Source: Rhizobium sp. P40RR-XXII (GTDB taxonomy: Bacteria > Pseudomonadota > Alphaproteobacteria > Rhizobiales > Rhizobiaceae). From it: a DNA stretch of 64,000 nucleotides. Position numbers and translations under genes: made by a program. The stretch is from NCBI RefSeq assembly GCF_012641405.1, contig NZ_JABAII010000001.1, forward strand, positions 434,001-498,000. Reading direction: 5' to 3'. Under the pieces are notes generated by a model. It saw only the letters and a program-made list of their open reading frames with translations, was not told the DNA's origin and searched no databases. Positions 16,661 through 25,797 of the stretch are shown here, one piece after another. Numbering within the stretch: the stretch's first letter is position 1; each line of letters opens with the position of its first letter.

Positions 16661-17503
16661 TTACGCCGACACGCCGTGCTTCTGTCCGCCCCAGCAGATG
16701 AAATGCGGATTGGCGAAATCGGCATCCTCATTCTGATCGGTCTTGCCATAGGTCAGAAGGCTGCCTGCAACCGTTACGGTCGTGCCGCCGGCGGCGCGCA
16801 GGACCGCGTCGCCGGCGGCCGTATCCCATTCCATGGTACGGCCGAAACGGGGATAGACATCGGCTTTGCCTTCGGCGAGGAGGCAGAATTTCAGGGAAGA
16901 ACCGATCGACGTGCAGGCGGAAACTGCATTGTCGGTCAGAAAGTCCTCGGTCCTCGCGTTGCTGTTGCAGCGGCTTGCAAGCGCGGTCAGTTTGGCCGGG
17001 CGCTCACGCACGGCGATGGTCAAACGGTCGGAGACGGCAAAGTGCTCGTCGACGATCAGCTTGCGCGCCCTGCCGGGTTCGCCGGTAAAAGCTATTCCGA
17101 GTGCCGGTGCGTAGACGATGCCGGTCACGGGAATGCCGTTCTCGACATAGGCGATGTTGACGGTGAATTCGTCGCGATGCTCGATGAATTCGCGGGTGCC
17201 GTCGAGTGGATCGACGAGAAAGAAGGCGCGGCCGCGAACGTCCGGGATCTGGCCGGCGGAGACCTGCTCCTCGGCAATGGCCGGGATATGCGGGAAATCG
17301 CGTTCGAGATGCCTGAGAATAATGCGTTCGGCCTTCTCGTCAGCGAGGGTGACCGGGCTCATGTCCTGCTTTAAGGCAACCGCATAGCCGGCGCGATAGA
17401 CCTCCAATATGGCCTGTCCCGCCTCGAGCGCCGCCTTTTCGAATGTTGCAAGCATCTGCCTGTTCGTCTTTCCGCGCCGTGTGCGCCTCAAGTCTCTGGA
17501 CAT
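16661..17503 (-). CDS. cysQ: 3'(2'),5'-bisphosphate nucleotidase CysQ
   Basis: A member of the inositol-monophosphatase superfamily that removes the 3'-phosphate of PAP, the by-product of sulfate activation. The metal-binding motifs are present: AEEQ (in IPAIAEEQVS), DPLDGTREFI, and the C-terminal MEWDTAAGDAVLRAAGG. The CysQ-type features are the GREF-like loop after DPLDGT and CSSLKFCLLAEGKAD-like block (IGSSLKFCLLAEGKAD). The upstream start gives 280 residues; an internal ATG at 17455 gives 264 and matches the family start better, but neither has a good ribosome-binding site. It is divergent from soxB across 280 bases. Confidence 0.9.
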   Translation of the reverse strand: MSRDLRRTRRGKTNRQMLATFEKAALEAGQAILEVYRAGYAVALKQDMSPVTLADEKAERIILRHLERDFPHIPAIAEEQVSAGQIPDVRGRAFFLVDPLDGTREFIEHRDEFTVNIAYVENGIPVTGIVYAPALGIAFTGEPGRARKLIVDEHFAVSDRLTIAVRERPAKLTALASRCNSNARTEDFLTDNAVSACTSIGSSLKFCLLAEGKADVYPRFGRTMEWDTAAGDAVLRAAGGTTVTVAGSLLTYGKTDQNEDADFANPHFICWGGQKHGVSA

Positions 17504-17783
17504 TATAGATAAGAAGTCGCGCTTACAGAATTTAGACTTCCGATGCCTCGGTTTCTTTCGCCTTAACCTCTGGCTGAAGGTTTAGCAACAAAACTTGTCA
17601 GACTCTCAGTGCCGCCGACGTTTTCGGCATGCCCGCAGTGTGTTCGCCTGAAAATAAATCCCAGCCGCTCCTGCGCAATCGGGAAAGAATGTGTTCTGTT
17701 TGCGAAGCTTTTTCGTCCTTTCGGGACTTGTCGTTTTTATTGCATGTGCGAATGTGCGGCCGGATCGTGATCGGGATGAATGC

Positions 17784-19034
17784 ATGCGTTATTCGGCTTA
17801 TCAGCTTCTAAAACAGGCGTTTTCGGGCAATCGCCATTGGCGGCCGGTGTGGCGGACGCCGGAGCCGAAACCACATTATGACGTGATCATCGTCGGCGGT
17901 GGCGGTCACGGGCTGGCAACGGCCTATTACCTCGCCAAGGAATTCGGCATTACCAATGTCGCGGTGCTGGAAAAAAGCTACATCGGCTCTGGCAATGTCG
18001 GCCGTAACACCACGATCATCCGCTCCAACTATCTGCTGCCCGGCAACGAGCCCTTCTACGAGTTCTCGATGAAGCTCTGGGAAGGGCTGGAGCAGGATTT
18101 CAACTATAATGCTATGGTCTCCCAGCGCGGCGTCGTCAACCTGTTCCATTCCGACGGCCAGCGCGATGCTTATGCCCGGCGCGGCAATGCCATGCGCATG
18201 CACGGCGTCGATGCGGAACTGCTCAATCGCGAGCAGGTTCGGCGAATGATGCCTTACCTGAATTTCGACCATGCGCGCTTTCCGATCCTCGGCGGTCTCC
18301 TGCAGCGGCGCGGCGGCACGGCGCGACACGATGCGGTCGCCTGGGGCTATGCGCGCGGCGCCGATAACCGCGGCGTCGATCTCATCCAGCAATGCGAGGT
18401 GATCGGCATCCGCCGCGAGAACGGCGTTGTCACCGGCGTTGAGACCAATCGCGGCTTCATAGGCTGCAGCAGGCTGGCGCTCGCCGCCGCCGGCCATACG
18501 TCGATCCTGGGCAACATGGCCGATCTGGAGCTACCGATCGAAACGCATGTCCTGCAGGCCTTCGTTTCCGAAGGACTGAAGCCCGTCATCGATAACGTCA
18601 TCACCTATGGCGCTGGACACTTCTATATCTCGCAGTCCGACAAGGGCGGCTTGGTCTTCGGCGCGGATATCGACTACTACAGCTCCTATGCGCAGCGCGG
18701 CAACCTTGCCACCGTCGAACATACGATGGAGGAGGGCGTGTCGCTCATTCCCGGCCTGTCGCGCGTGCGCGTGCTGCGCACCTGGGGCGGTGTCATGGAT
18801 ATGAGCATGGACGGCTCGCCGATCATCGATCGCACGCCCATCGAAAATCTCTATCTGAATTGCGGCTGGAACTATGGCGGCTTCAAAGCGACGCCGGCCT
18901 CGGGCTTCTGCTTCGCGCACCTGATCGCCAGGGGCGAAAGCCATGATGTCAGCCGTCTTCTGCGCCTTGACCGCTTCGAGCGCGGCTTCGCGATCGACGA
19001 GAGCGGCAAGGGTCCGCAGCCGAACCTGCATTGA
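17784..19034 (+). CDS. soxB: Sarcosine oxidase beta subunit
   Basis: The beta subunit of the heterotetrameric sarcosine oxidase, which demethylates sarcosine to glycine in the cytoplasm, passes the methyl carbon to tetrahydrofolate and makes hydrogen peroxide. The 416 residues carry the FAD-binding motif DVIIVGGGGHGLATAYYLAKE (about residues 31-51) and the DAO-family fold. The block GGTARHDAVAWGYARGA contains a conserved His near the covalent FMN site. It ends with LYLNCGWNYGGFKATPASG. The ATG at 17784 (MRYSAYQLLKQAF) matches the usual start. It is the first gene of a tight soxBDAG operon. Confidence 0.95.
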   Translation: MRYSAYQLLKQAFSGNRHWRPVWRTPEPKPHYDVIIVGGGGHGLATAYYLAKEFGITNVAVLEKSYIGSGNVGRNTTIIRSNYLLPGNEPFYEFSMKLWEGLEQDFNYNAMVSQRGVVNLFHSDGQRDAYARRGNAMRMHGVDAELLNREQVRRMMPYLNFDHARFPILGGLLQRRGGTARHDAVAWGYARGADNRGVDLIQQCEVIGIRRENGVVTGVETNRGFIGCSRLALAAAGHTSILGNMADLELPIETHVLQAFVSEGLKPVIDNVITYGAGHFYISQSDKGGLVFGADIDYYSSYAQRGNLATVEHTMEEGVSLIPGLSRVRVLRTWGGVMDMSMDGSPIIDRTPIENLYLNCGWNYGGFKATPASGFCFAHLIARGESHDVSRLLRLDRFERGFAIDESGKGPQPNLH

Positions 19035-19047
19035 GGGCACGAAACCA

Positions 19048-19326
19048 ATGGCAAGCTTGATCAACTGCCCGCATTGCGGCGTGCGACCCAAGGAAGAATT
19101 CTCCATTCGCGGTACTGCTTCCGTCATTCGTCCGGCGCCGACCGCATCGGATGAGGACTGGAACCGCTATGTCTTCATCCGCGACAATGAGCGCGGCCGA
19201 ATTCAGGAATATTGGCATCATGGCGCGGGGTGTCGCCGCTGGCTGGTCGTCGACCGCAGCAATGTCACCCATGAGGTCTTTTCCGTTATCGATGCCGAAG
19301 ACAAGGCGAAGGAGGCGGCGCGATGA
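19048..19326 (+). CDS. soxD: Sarcosine oxidase delta subunit
   Basis: A 92-residue zinc-binding subunit of heterotetrameric sarcosine oxidase. The zinc ligands are visible: the Cys pair in INCPHCGVRP and the His/Cys of WHHGAGCRRW. The block DEDWNRYVFIRDNERGRIQEY is typical. The start at 19048 follows soxB by 13 bases, and its stop overlaps the soxA start by 4 bases (ATGA), which indicates translational coupling. Confidence 0.95.
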   Translation: MASLINCPHCGVRPKEEFSIRGTASVIRPAPTASDEDWNRYVFIRDNERGRIQEYWHHGAGCRRWLVVDRSNVTHEVFSVIDAEDKAKEAAR

Positions 19327-22280
19327 CCGCCTATCGTCTGTCTACCGGCGGCCTCGTCAATCGCAGCCGTCCGCTTTCCTTCAAATTCGACGGCAAGGAC
19401 ATGAAGGGGCTGGAGGGCGATACGCTCGCCGCCGCTCTTCTTGCCAATGACCAGCTGCTCGTCGGGCGCAGCTTCAAGTATCACCGGCCGCGCGGGATCC
19501 TGACGGCGGGCTCGGCCGAGCCCAACGCGCTTGTTACGACAGGCAAGGATGGTCGCACCGAGCCGAATACGCGCGCAACCGTTGCCGAGCTCTATCAAGG
19601 CATGACGGCTACGAGCCAGAACCGCTGGCCATCGCTGAAGTACGATTTCGGCTCGATCAACGGCTTGCTGTCCCCCTTCCTCGGTGCCGGCTTCTACTAC
19701 AAGACCTTCATGTGGCCGGCCGCCTTCTGGGAGAAGGTCTACGAGCCGATCATCCGGCGCGCCGCCGGCCTCGGCAAGGCGGTCATGCAGACCGATCCGG
19801 ATCGTTATGAGAAAGCCTGGGCGCATTGCGACCTGCTCGTTATCGGCTCTGGTCCTGCGGGCCTGATGGCTGCTCTGACGGCTGCCCGCGCCGGCCTGCG
19901 CGTTGTCCTCGCAGACGAAGGATTCCGGTTCGGCGGCTCGCTGCTTTCGGAACGGCTGACGATCGGCGGCGCTTCCTCGGATGTTTTCGTCCAGGCGGTG
20001 TTGGAGGAGCTGCAGAGTTTCGACAACGTGACGTTGATGCCGCGCACGACCGTATTCGGCTGGTATGACGGCAATGTCTTCGGCGCGGTCGAGAAAGTGC
20101 AGAAGCATGTGGCGATGCCATCGCCCGACCTGCCGGTCGAACGTCTCTGGCGCATCGCCGCCAAGCGCGCCATTCTTGCATCGGGCGCCGAGGAGCGGCC
20201 GCTGGTGTTCGGTGGCAACGATCGTCCGGGCGTGATGATGGCCGGCGCCATGCGCAGCTACCTCAACCGCTATGGCGTCGTTGCCGGGCAGAAGGTGGCG
20301 GTTTTCACCAATGGCGGTTCCGGCTACCGCACCGCCGCCGATCTGGCCGCCGCGGGCGTCGAGATTTCGGCAATCCTCGATACGCGAGCCGCATCGGCCG
20401 ACATTGCTCCGCAGGGTGTTCGCGTGGTTCATGCGGCCAGCGTCCACGCGACCAAGGGCAAGTATCGCATCGGCGGCGTCATCGCCGATCGCGGCGGGCT
20501 GGATGAGCTGATTGCCTGCGACGCGCTTGCCATGTCGGGCGGCTGGTCGCCGATCATCCACCTTGCCTGCCAGCGCGGCGCAAAGCCGGTATGGTCGGAC
20601 GAAAAGCAGGCCTTCATGGCGCCGCTCATTGGCGGCGAACTGGAGATTGCCGGTTCTGCTGCCGGCATCGAGAGCGTTTCCGGCTGCCTTGCCGATGGGA
20701 CGGAAAAGGCGCGGCGGGTCGTCGAAAGCCTGGGCCGCACGGCTCATGCGGCTGACCTGCCCGAAGTCGAGGGGGAGTATGATCCATCCTTCGCGGCGAT
20801 CTGGCATGTGCCGGGTGCAAAGGACAAGGCATTCGTCGACTTCCAGAACGATGTCCATGCCAAGGATCTGGGTCTCGCGCTGCGCGAAGGCTTCGGCCAT
20901 GTGGAGCATGCCAAGCGCTATACGACCAGCGGCATGGCGACGGACCAGGGCAAGCTCGGCAATGTGAATGCCGCCGGCATGATCGCCGGCATGCGCGGCG
21001 TCAGCCCCGCCGCTGTCGGAACGACGACATTCAGGCCGTTTTACACGCCGGTCTCCTTCGGTGCGCTGGCGGGCACGGCACGCGACAAACACGCGCAGCC
21101 GGTCAGGGAATCGCCGCTGCATGGCTGGGCGAAGAAGAATGGCGCGACCTTCGTCGAAGCAGGTCTCTGGTATCGCTCGTCGTGGTTTGCCCGGCCGGGT
21201 GAGAAGGGCTGGCACGACAGCGTCGACCGCGAAGTCCTGAACGTCCGCAACAATGTCGGCCTGTGCGATGTGTCGACGCTCGGCAAGATCGAGATCTTCG
21301 GCAAGGATGCGGCGGAGTTTCTCAACCGGCTCTATTCCAATGCCTTCCTGAAACTGCCGATCGGCAAGGCGCGCTATGGCTTGATGCTGCGCGAGGACGG
21401 CATGGTCTTCGATGACGGCACGACGAGCCGGCTGACTCCGGATCATTTTTTCATGACGACCACGACGGCGATGGCCGGCGAGGTGATGACCCATATGGAA
21501 TTCGCAGCGCAGACGCTTTGGCCGCAGCTTGACGTTCGCTTTGTCTCCTCTTCCGATCAATGGGCGCAGATGGCGATTGCCGGCCCGAAGGCGCGGCTGG
21601 TTCTTGAGCAGATCGTCGAGGATGATATTTCTGACGCGTTCTTCCCGTTCCTCGCTGCCGCCGAAGTTCTGCTGAAGGGCGGCTTGCGGGCGCGTTTGTT
21701 CCGCATCTCCTTTTCGGGCGAGCTTGCCTATGAACTTGCTGTTCCCGCCGGCTACGGCGAGGCGGTGGCGGACGCGATCATGGAAGCCGGCAAGGTGCAC
21801 GGCATCTGCGCCTATGGCGTCGAAGCGCTCAACGTGCTGCGCATCGAGAAAGGCGATGTCACCCATAATGAGCTGGATGGCCGCACCACGCCCGACGACG
21901 TCGGGCTCGGCCGGATGATGGCGGCGCAGAAGCCGGATTTCATCGGCAAGAGGCTATCGACCCGCTTTGGTCTTACGGCCGCTGATCGTGGGCAGCTCGT
22001 TGGCCTGAAGCCTCTCGATACGACGAAGGAAATCCATGCCGGCGCGCATCTTTTGAAGGAAGGCGCGAGGCCGTCGACCGTAAACGACCAGGGGCATGTC
22101 TCCTCGGCCTGCTTCTCACCGGTGCTGGGTCACTCCATCGCGCTGGCCTTCCTGAAATCGGGCCGTGAGCGGATCGGCGAGCACGTGGTCGTCTGGGATG
22201 GGTTGCGGGGCGAGGAAGTGCCTGCCGAGGTTTGCAGCCCCGTCTTCGTCGATCCTGATAACAAGAAGCTTTTGGGGTGA
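19323..22280 (+). CDS. soxA: Sarcosine oxidase alpha subunit
   Basis: The 985-residue large subunit of the tetrameric enzyme. The N-terminus has a ferredoxin-like segment (LSFKFDGKDMKGLEGDTLAAALLAND, here residues about 18-45). A pyridine-nucleotide-disulphide-reductase domain follows (LLVIGSGPAGLMAALTAARAGLRVVLADE). The C-terminal third, from about residue 600, is a glycine-cleavage T-protein-like folate domain (SLWYRSSWFARPGEKG, LNVRNNVGLCDVSTLGKIEIFGKDAAEFLN), where the methylene group is transferred to tetrahydrofolate. It overlaps soxD by 4 bases and is followed 7 bases later by soxG. Confidence 0.95.
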   Translation: MTAYRLSTGGLVNRSRPLSFKFDGKDMKGLEGDTLAAALLANDQLLVGRSFKYHRPRGILTAGSAEPNALVTTGKDGRTEPNTRATVAELYQGMTATSQNRWPSLKYDFGSINGLLSPFLGAGFYYKTFMWPAAFWEKVYEPIIRRAAGLGKAVMQTDPDRYEKAWAHCDLLVIGSGPAGLMAALTAARAGLRVVLADEGFRFGGSLLSERLTIGGASSDVFVQAVLEELQSFDNVTLMPRTTVFGWYDGNVFGAVEKVQKHVAMPSPDLPVERLWRIAAKRAILASGAEERPLVFGGNDRPGVMMAGAMRSYLNRYGVVAGQKVAVFTNGGSGYRTAADLAAAGVEISAILDTRAASADIAPQGVRVVHAASVHATKGKYRIGGVIADRGGLDELIACDALAMSGGWSPIIHLACQRGAKPVWSDEKQAFMAPLIGGELEIAGSAAGIESVSGCLADGTEKARRVVESLGRTAHAADLPEVEGEYDPSFAAIWHVPGAKDKAFVDFQNDVHAKDLGLALREGFGHVEHAKRYTTSGMATDQGKLGNVNAAGMIAGMRGVSPAAVGTTTFRPFYTPVSFGALAGTARDKHAQPVRESPLHGWAKKNGATFVEAGLWYRSSWFARPGEKGWHDSVDREVLNVRNNVGLCDVSTLGKIEIFGKDAAEFLNRLYSNAFLKLPIGKARYGLMLREDGMVFDDGTTSRLTPDHFFMTTTTAMAGEVMTHMEFAAQTLWPQLDVRFVSSSDQWAQMAIAGPKARLVLEQIVEDDISDAFFPFLAAAEVLLKGGLRARLFRISFSGELAYELAVPAGYGEAVADAIMEAGKVHGICAYGVEALNVLRIEKGDVTHNELDGRTTPDDVGLGRMMAAQKPDFIGKRLSTRFGLTAADRGQLVGLKPLDTTKEIHAGAHLLKEGARPSTVNDQGHVSSACFSPVLGHSIALAFLKSGRERIGEHVVVWDGLRGEEVPAEVCSPVFVDPDNKKLLG

Positions 22281-22287
22281 GGGATCT

Positions 22288-22842
22288 ATGAGCGTCGCGT
22301 TTCAGAACAGGCATGTGCTGGAAGATCATATTTCCGGCTTCGAGGCTGCCGCCAATCCGAATCACCTTGCCGTCGTGCGCCGTCCCGCTATCTTTTCCGT
22401 GCTCGGCAGGGCCGGGGATCAGGATGGCGTTCTGGCGAGCCTGAAGGCGATCAAGGTGGTATCCGTCCGCGATGTCGGACCGAGGGAATGGCTTGTCGTG
22501 TCCGGCACGCTTGGCGCCGATAGCGTGGCGCGGGATCTCTTCGCGCTCGATCCGGCCCGGCTTTCCTTTTTCGAGCAGAGCGATGGCCGCGTGCTGCTTC
22601 GCATTTCCGGCCCCAATGTTCGCCGTATTCTCGCCAAATGCGTGGCCGTCGATCTGCATCCGCAGGTCTTTGCAGAGGGGCGGTCTGCCAGCATGCTGTG
22701 CTGCCATGTCGCCGCCAATGTCGCCCGCACCGGTCCCGACCGTTTCGAAATCATCGTGCCGCGCTCCTATGCCGGCCACGTGTTCGAAGAGGTCATGGAG
22801 ATGGGGCGGGAGTTTGCGCTGACAGCTGGGTTTGCCGATTGA
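22288..22842 (+). CDS. soxG: Sarcosine oxidase gamma subunit
   Basis: The 184-residue gamma subunit, distantly related to the glycine-cleavage T-protein fold, that packs against the alpha subunit. Visible features are PREWLVVSG, LRISGPNVRRILAKCVAVDLHP and the RTGPDRFEIIVPRSYAGHVFEEVMEMGREF C-terminal helix region. The ATG at 22288 follows the soxA stop by 7 bases. It is the last gene of the operon; 219 bases separate it from the next flavoprotein gene. Confidence 0.93.
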   Translation: MSVAFQNRHVLEDHISGFEAAANPNHLAVVRRPAIFSVLGRAGDQDGVLASLKAIKVVSVRDVGPREWLVVSGTLGADSVARDLFALDPARLSFFEQSDGRVLLRISGPNVRRILAKCVAVDLHPQVFAEGRSASMLCCHVAANVARTGPDRFEIIVPRSYAGHVFEEVMEMGREFALTAGFAD

Positions 22843-23061
22843 AAAGCCCCGTGACGGCGAAGATCGAGTGCCTCACTGGCTGGCCGGTGCCGCCGATCGC
22901 CAATGGCGCGATCCGAACAATCGCCATGGCGCAAACAGACATATCGGCTTCGCAGTTCGGGCTATTTGGCCTACCGGATAGTCTCTAGGTTTCCTCTCAA
23001 ATGCGGTCGGTCGCGCGGGAAGACACCCGGCGGCTTCGTGCCGAAAACAGGGGATTCCCAG

Positions 23062-25488
23062 ATGAAAAGCCATGCCAAGGTCGTCGTCATCGGTGGCGGT
23101 GTCGTCGGATGTTCGGTGCTCTATCATCTCACCAAATTCGGTTGGACGGATGTGGTGCTGCTCGAGCGCTCCGAGTTGACATCCGGATCGACCTGGCATG
23201 CTGCGGGCGGCATGCATACGATCAACGGCGATCCGAATGTCGCCAAGCTGCAGAAATATACGGTCGAACTCTACAAGGAAATCGAGGAATATTCAGGTCA
23301 GGACATCGGCCTCCACCTGACCTCCGGCCTGATGCTGGCGGCCACCCCGCAGCGCTTCGACTGGCTGAAGTCCATTCTCGCCAAGGGCCGCTACAACGGC
23401 TTGGAGGCGACGTTGCTGACGCCGAAGGAAGCGCATGAAATGATGCCGCTCCTCGATCCCGATCAGTTCGTCGGCGCGCTCTATGACCCCGTCGAAGGCC
23501 ATCTTGACCCCTATGGCACCACCCATGCCTATGCCCGTTCGGCGAAGAAGAACGGCGCCGACATCTATCTGCACACCAAAGTGGAAGAACTGGTGCAGCG
23601 CGAGGACGGTTCCTGGCGCGTCATTACCAACCAGGGCGAGATCATCGCCGAGCACGTCGTCAATGCCGCCGGTCTTTGGGCGCGCGAAGTCGGCCGTATG
23701 GTCGGGCTGGAGCTTCCGGTACTCGCCATGGAGCATATGTACCTGATCACCGAGGACATGCCCGAGGTGATCGACTTCAACAAGACGACGGGCAGGGAGC
23801 TGATGCACTGCGTCGACTTCGATGGCGAGATCTATCTGCGTCAGGAGCGGCAAGGCATGCTGATGGGCACCTACGAGAAGGCATGTCGCCCATGGTCGCC
23901 GGTAACGACGCCATGGGATTTCGGCCACGAGCTGCTGGCCGAGGATATCGAGCGCATCACGCCGGAACTGGAGGTCGGCTTCCGCCATTTCCCGGCCTTC
24001 AACAATGCCGGCATCAAAAAGATCATCAACGGCCCCTTCACCTTCTCGCCGGATGGCAACCCGCTCGTCGGACCGGTCAGAGGCTTGCGCAATTACTGGT
24101 CGGCCTGCGCCGTCATGGCCGGCTTCAGCCAGGGCGGCGGCGTGGGGCTCGCGCTCGCCAACTGGATGATCTACGGCGATCCGGGTTTCGACGTCTTTGC
24201 GATGGACGTCTCCCGCTACGGCGACTACGCGACGCTCGCCTATACGAATGCCAAGGTGCGCGAGAACTATGCCCGCCGCTTTTCGATTCGCTATCCGAAT
24301 GAAGAGCTGCCGGCGGCGCGTCCGCTGCTGACGACGCCAATCTACGACAGACTGAAGCAAGCAGGCGGCGTCTTCGGCGCTTATTATGGCCTGGAGCAGG
24401 CTCTGTGGTTCGCCCCGCAGGGTGAGGTCGACCAATTCTCCTGGCGCCGCTCCAACGATTTCGATGTTGTCGGTGCCGAAGCCAAGGCGGTGCGCGAGAG
24501 CGTCGGCCTGATGGAGACTTCGGGTTTTGCCAAGTATTTGGTCAAGGGGCCAGGCGCGGAAGCTTTCCTCGATAGGCTGCTGGCCTGCCGTATTCCGGCC
24601 GTGGGCCGCATGACGCTGGCGCCAATGCTGAAGCATGACGGCAAGCTCATCGGCGATTTCACGCTGGCGAAGCTGGGAGAAGGGGATTTTCTTCTTATCG
24701 GCTCGGGTATTGCCGAATCCTATCACATGCGCTGGTTCGAAAGCCTGCTGCCGAAGGATGGCTCGGTCGAACTGCAGGCCCTCGGTCTTTCGCTGCTCGG
24801 CCTTTCAATCGCCGGTCCGAACGCCCGCAAGCTCATGCAGAAGCTGACCCATCAGGATCTGTCGACTGCTGCCTTCCCCTTCATGTCGATCCGCCGCATG
24901 GATCTCGGCATGGCGCCGGCGATCGTCGGCCGGGTCTCCTATACGGGCGATCTCGGCTATGAAATCTGGATGAAGCCGGAATATCAGCGCTATATCTTCG
25001 ATCGCCTGATGGAGGAGGGGGCCGAATTCGGCATCCGACTCTTTGGCCTGAGAGCATTGAATGCGCTGCGTCTCGACAAATCCTACGGCAGTTGGGCGCG
25101 CGAATATCGCCCGCTTTACGGACCGCTGGAAGCAGGACTGAACCGCTTCGTAGCGCTGTCCAAGGAGGCTGATTTCGTCGGCAAGGCGGCTGCAGCCAAG
25201 GAGAAGGCGGAAGGCGGGACGCTGCGGCTGCGCACCTTCATCCTTACCGCCAGGGATGCCGATGTCATCGGCGACGAGCCGATCTATCATAACGGCGCCG
25301 TCTGCGGCTGGGTAACGTCGGGCGGCTACGCCCACGGCTCCGGCCTTTCGGTTGCCGTCGGCTATGTGCCGAAGGAAATCGCCGACGAGACCCAGGGGTG
25401 GTCGATCGAATTGCTCGGCGAGCTTCTGCCGGCAAAGTTGCAGGCTGAACCGCTGTTCGACGCCGACGGCGCCCGCATGCGCGCCTAG
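23062..25488 (+). CDS. FAD-dependent dimethylglycine/sarcosine dehydrogenase-like enzyme
   Basis: An 808-residue two-domain flavoprotein of the dimethylglycine dehydrogenase family. The N-terminal FAD domain has VVVIGGGVVGCSVLYHLTKFG and the SGSTWHAAGG motif; in this family the Trp-His pair marks the flavin-attachment site. The C-terminal half, from about residue 430, is a T-protein-like folate-binding domain (SWRRSNDFDVV, VGLMETSGFAKYLVKGPGAEAFLDRLLA). Oxidative removal of a methyl group from dimethylglycine or sarcosine, with transfer to tetrahydrofolate, is the expected chemistry. The ATG at 23062 has AGGGGA upstream. Its place directly after soxBDAG supports a shared pathway from betaine through dimethylglycine to glycine. 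The exact substrate is not shown by sequence. Confidence 0.85.
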   Translation: MKSHAKVVVIGGGVVGCSVLYHLTKFGWTDVVLLERSELTSGSTWHAAGGMHTINGDPNVAKLQKYTVELYKEIEEYSGQDIGLHLTSGLMLAATPQRFDWLKSILAKGRYNGLEATLLTPKEAHEMMPLLDPDQFVGALYDPVEGHLDPYGTTHAYARSAKKNGADIYLHTKVEELVQREDGSWRVITNQGEIIAEHVVNAAGLWAREVGRMVGLELPVLAMEHMYLITEDMPEVIDFNKTTGRELMHCVDFDGEIYLRQERQGMLMGTYEKACRPWSPVTTPWDFGHELLAEDIERITPELEVGFRHFPAFNNAGIKKIINGPFTFSPDGNPLVGPVRGLRNYWSACAVMAGFSQGGGVGLALANWMIYGDPGFDVFAMDVSRYGDYATLAYTNAKVRENYARRFSIRYPNEELPAARPLLTTPIYDRLKQAGGVFGAYYGLEQALWFAPQGEVDQFSWRRSNDFDVVGAEAKAVRESVGLMETSGFAKYLVKGPGAEAFLDRLLACRIPAVGRMTLAPMLKHDGKLIGDFTLAKLGEGDFLLIGSGIAESYHMRWFESLLPKDGSVELQALGLSLLGLSIAGPNARKLMQKLTHQDLSTAAFPFMSIRRMDLGMAPAIVGRVSYTGDLGYEIWMKPEYQRYIFDRLMEEGAEFGIRLFGLRALNALRLDKSYGSWAREYRPLYGPLEAGLNRFVALSKEADFVGKAAAAKEKAEGGTLRLRTFILTARDADVIGDEPIYHNGAVCGWVTSGGYAHGSGLSVAVGYVPKEIADETQGWSIELLGELLPAKLQAEPLFDADGARMRA

Positions 25489-25797
25489 CAGTCATTATCG
25501 AGAGTAAGGACGGCAGGCCCAATCTCGGGTCTGCCGCTGATAAAAGCTTTTCAGCGGACATTCCCAACTTGATCGCTTTGGCTATTTTTGAGCCAGAAGC
25601 TGCCGCTTTTGTGTCATTTTTGGTCGGATTCGCATCAGCGCACAGCGATTTGAAAAGAATTTGTCAATTTCTTGCCTTTTTGGCTTCACATTTCCCTCGA
25701 AAGCGGTATGGAATCGGGGCCGCGGGCCTTCGCGAAGGAACCTAAAAAAGTAATAAGAGATGCGGTGGACTGACGCCGCATCCAGGGGAAATGACAT
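25489..25797. promoter_or_regulatory. Intergenic region upstream of the liv operon
   Basis: 309 bases. Directly after the flavoprotein gene is a hairpin at 25511-25536 (CGGCAGGCCC / GGGTCTGCCG, one mismatch, 6-base loop), followed by a second small palindrome (GCTGATAAAAGCTTTTCAGC, 25536-25555), together a likely terminator. The remainder is AT-rich and is expected to hold the livH promoter. AGGGGA precedes the livH ATG. Confidence 0.5.

Noticed and set aside
19218..21866. An 882-codon open frame on the minus strand opposite soxA and soxD.
   Set aside because: A mirror of GC-rich codon use; the plus strand encodes clear sarcosine oxidase subunits.
22843..23061. A glycine riboswitch before the dimethylglycine-dehydrogenase-like gene.
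   Set aside because: I could not find the conserved double-aptamer helices; the region has only scattered short inverted repeats.
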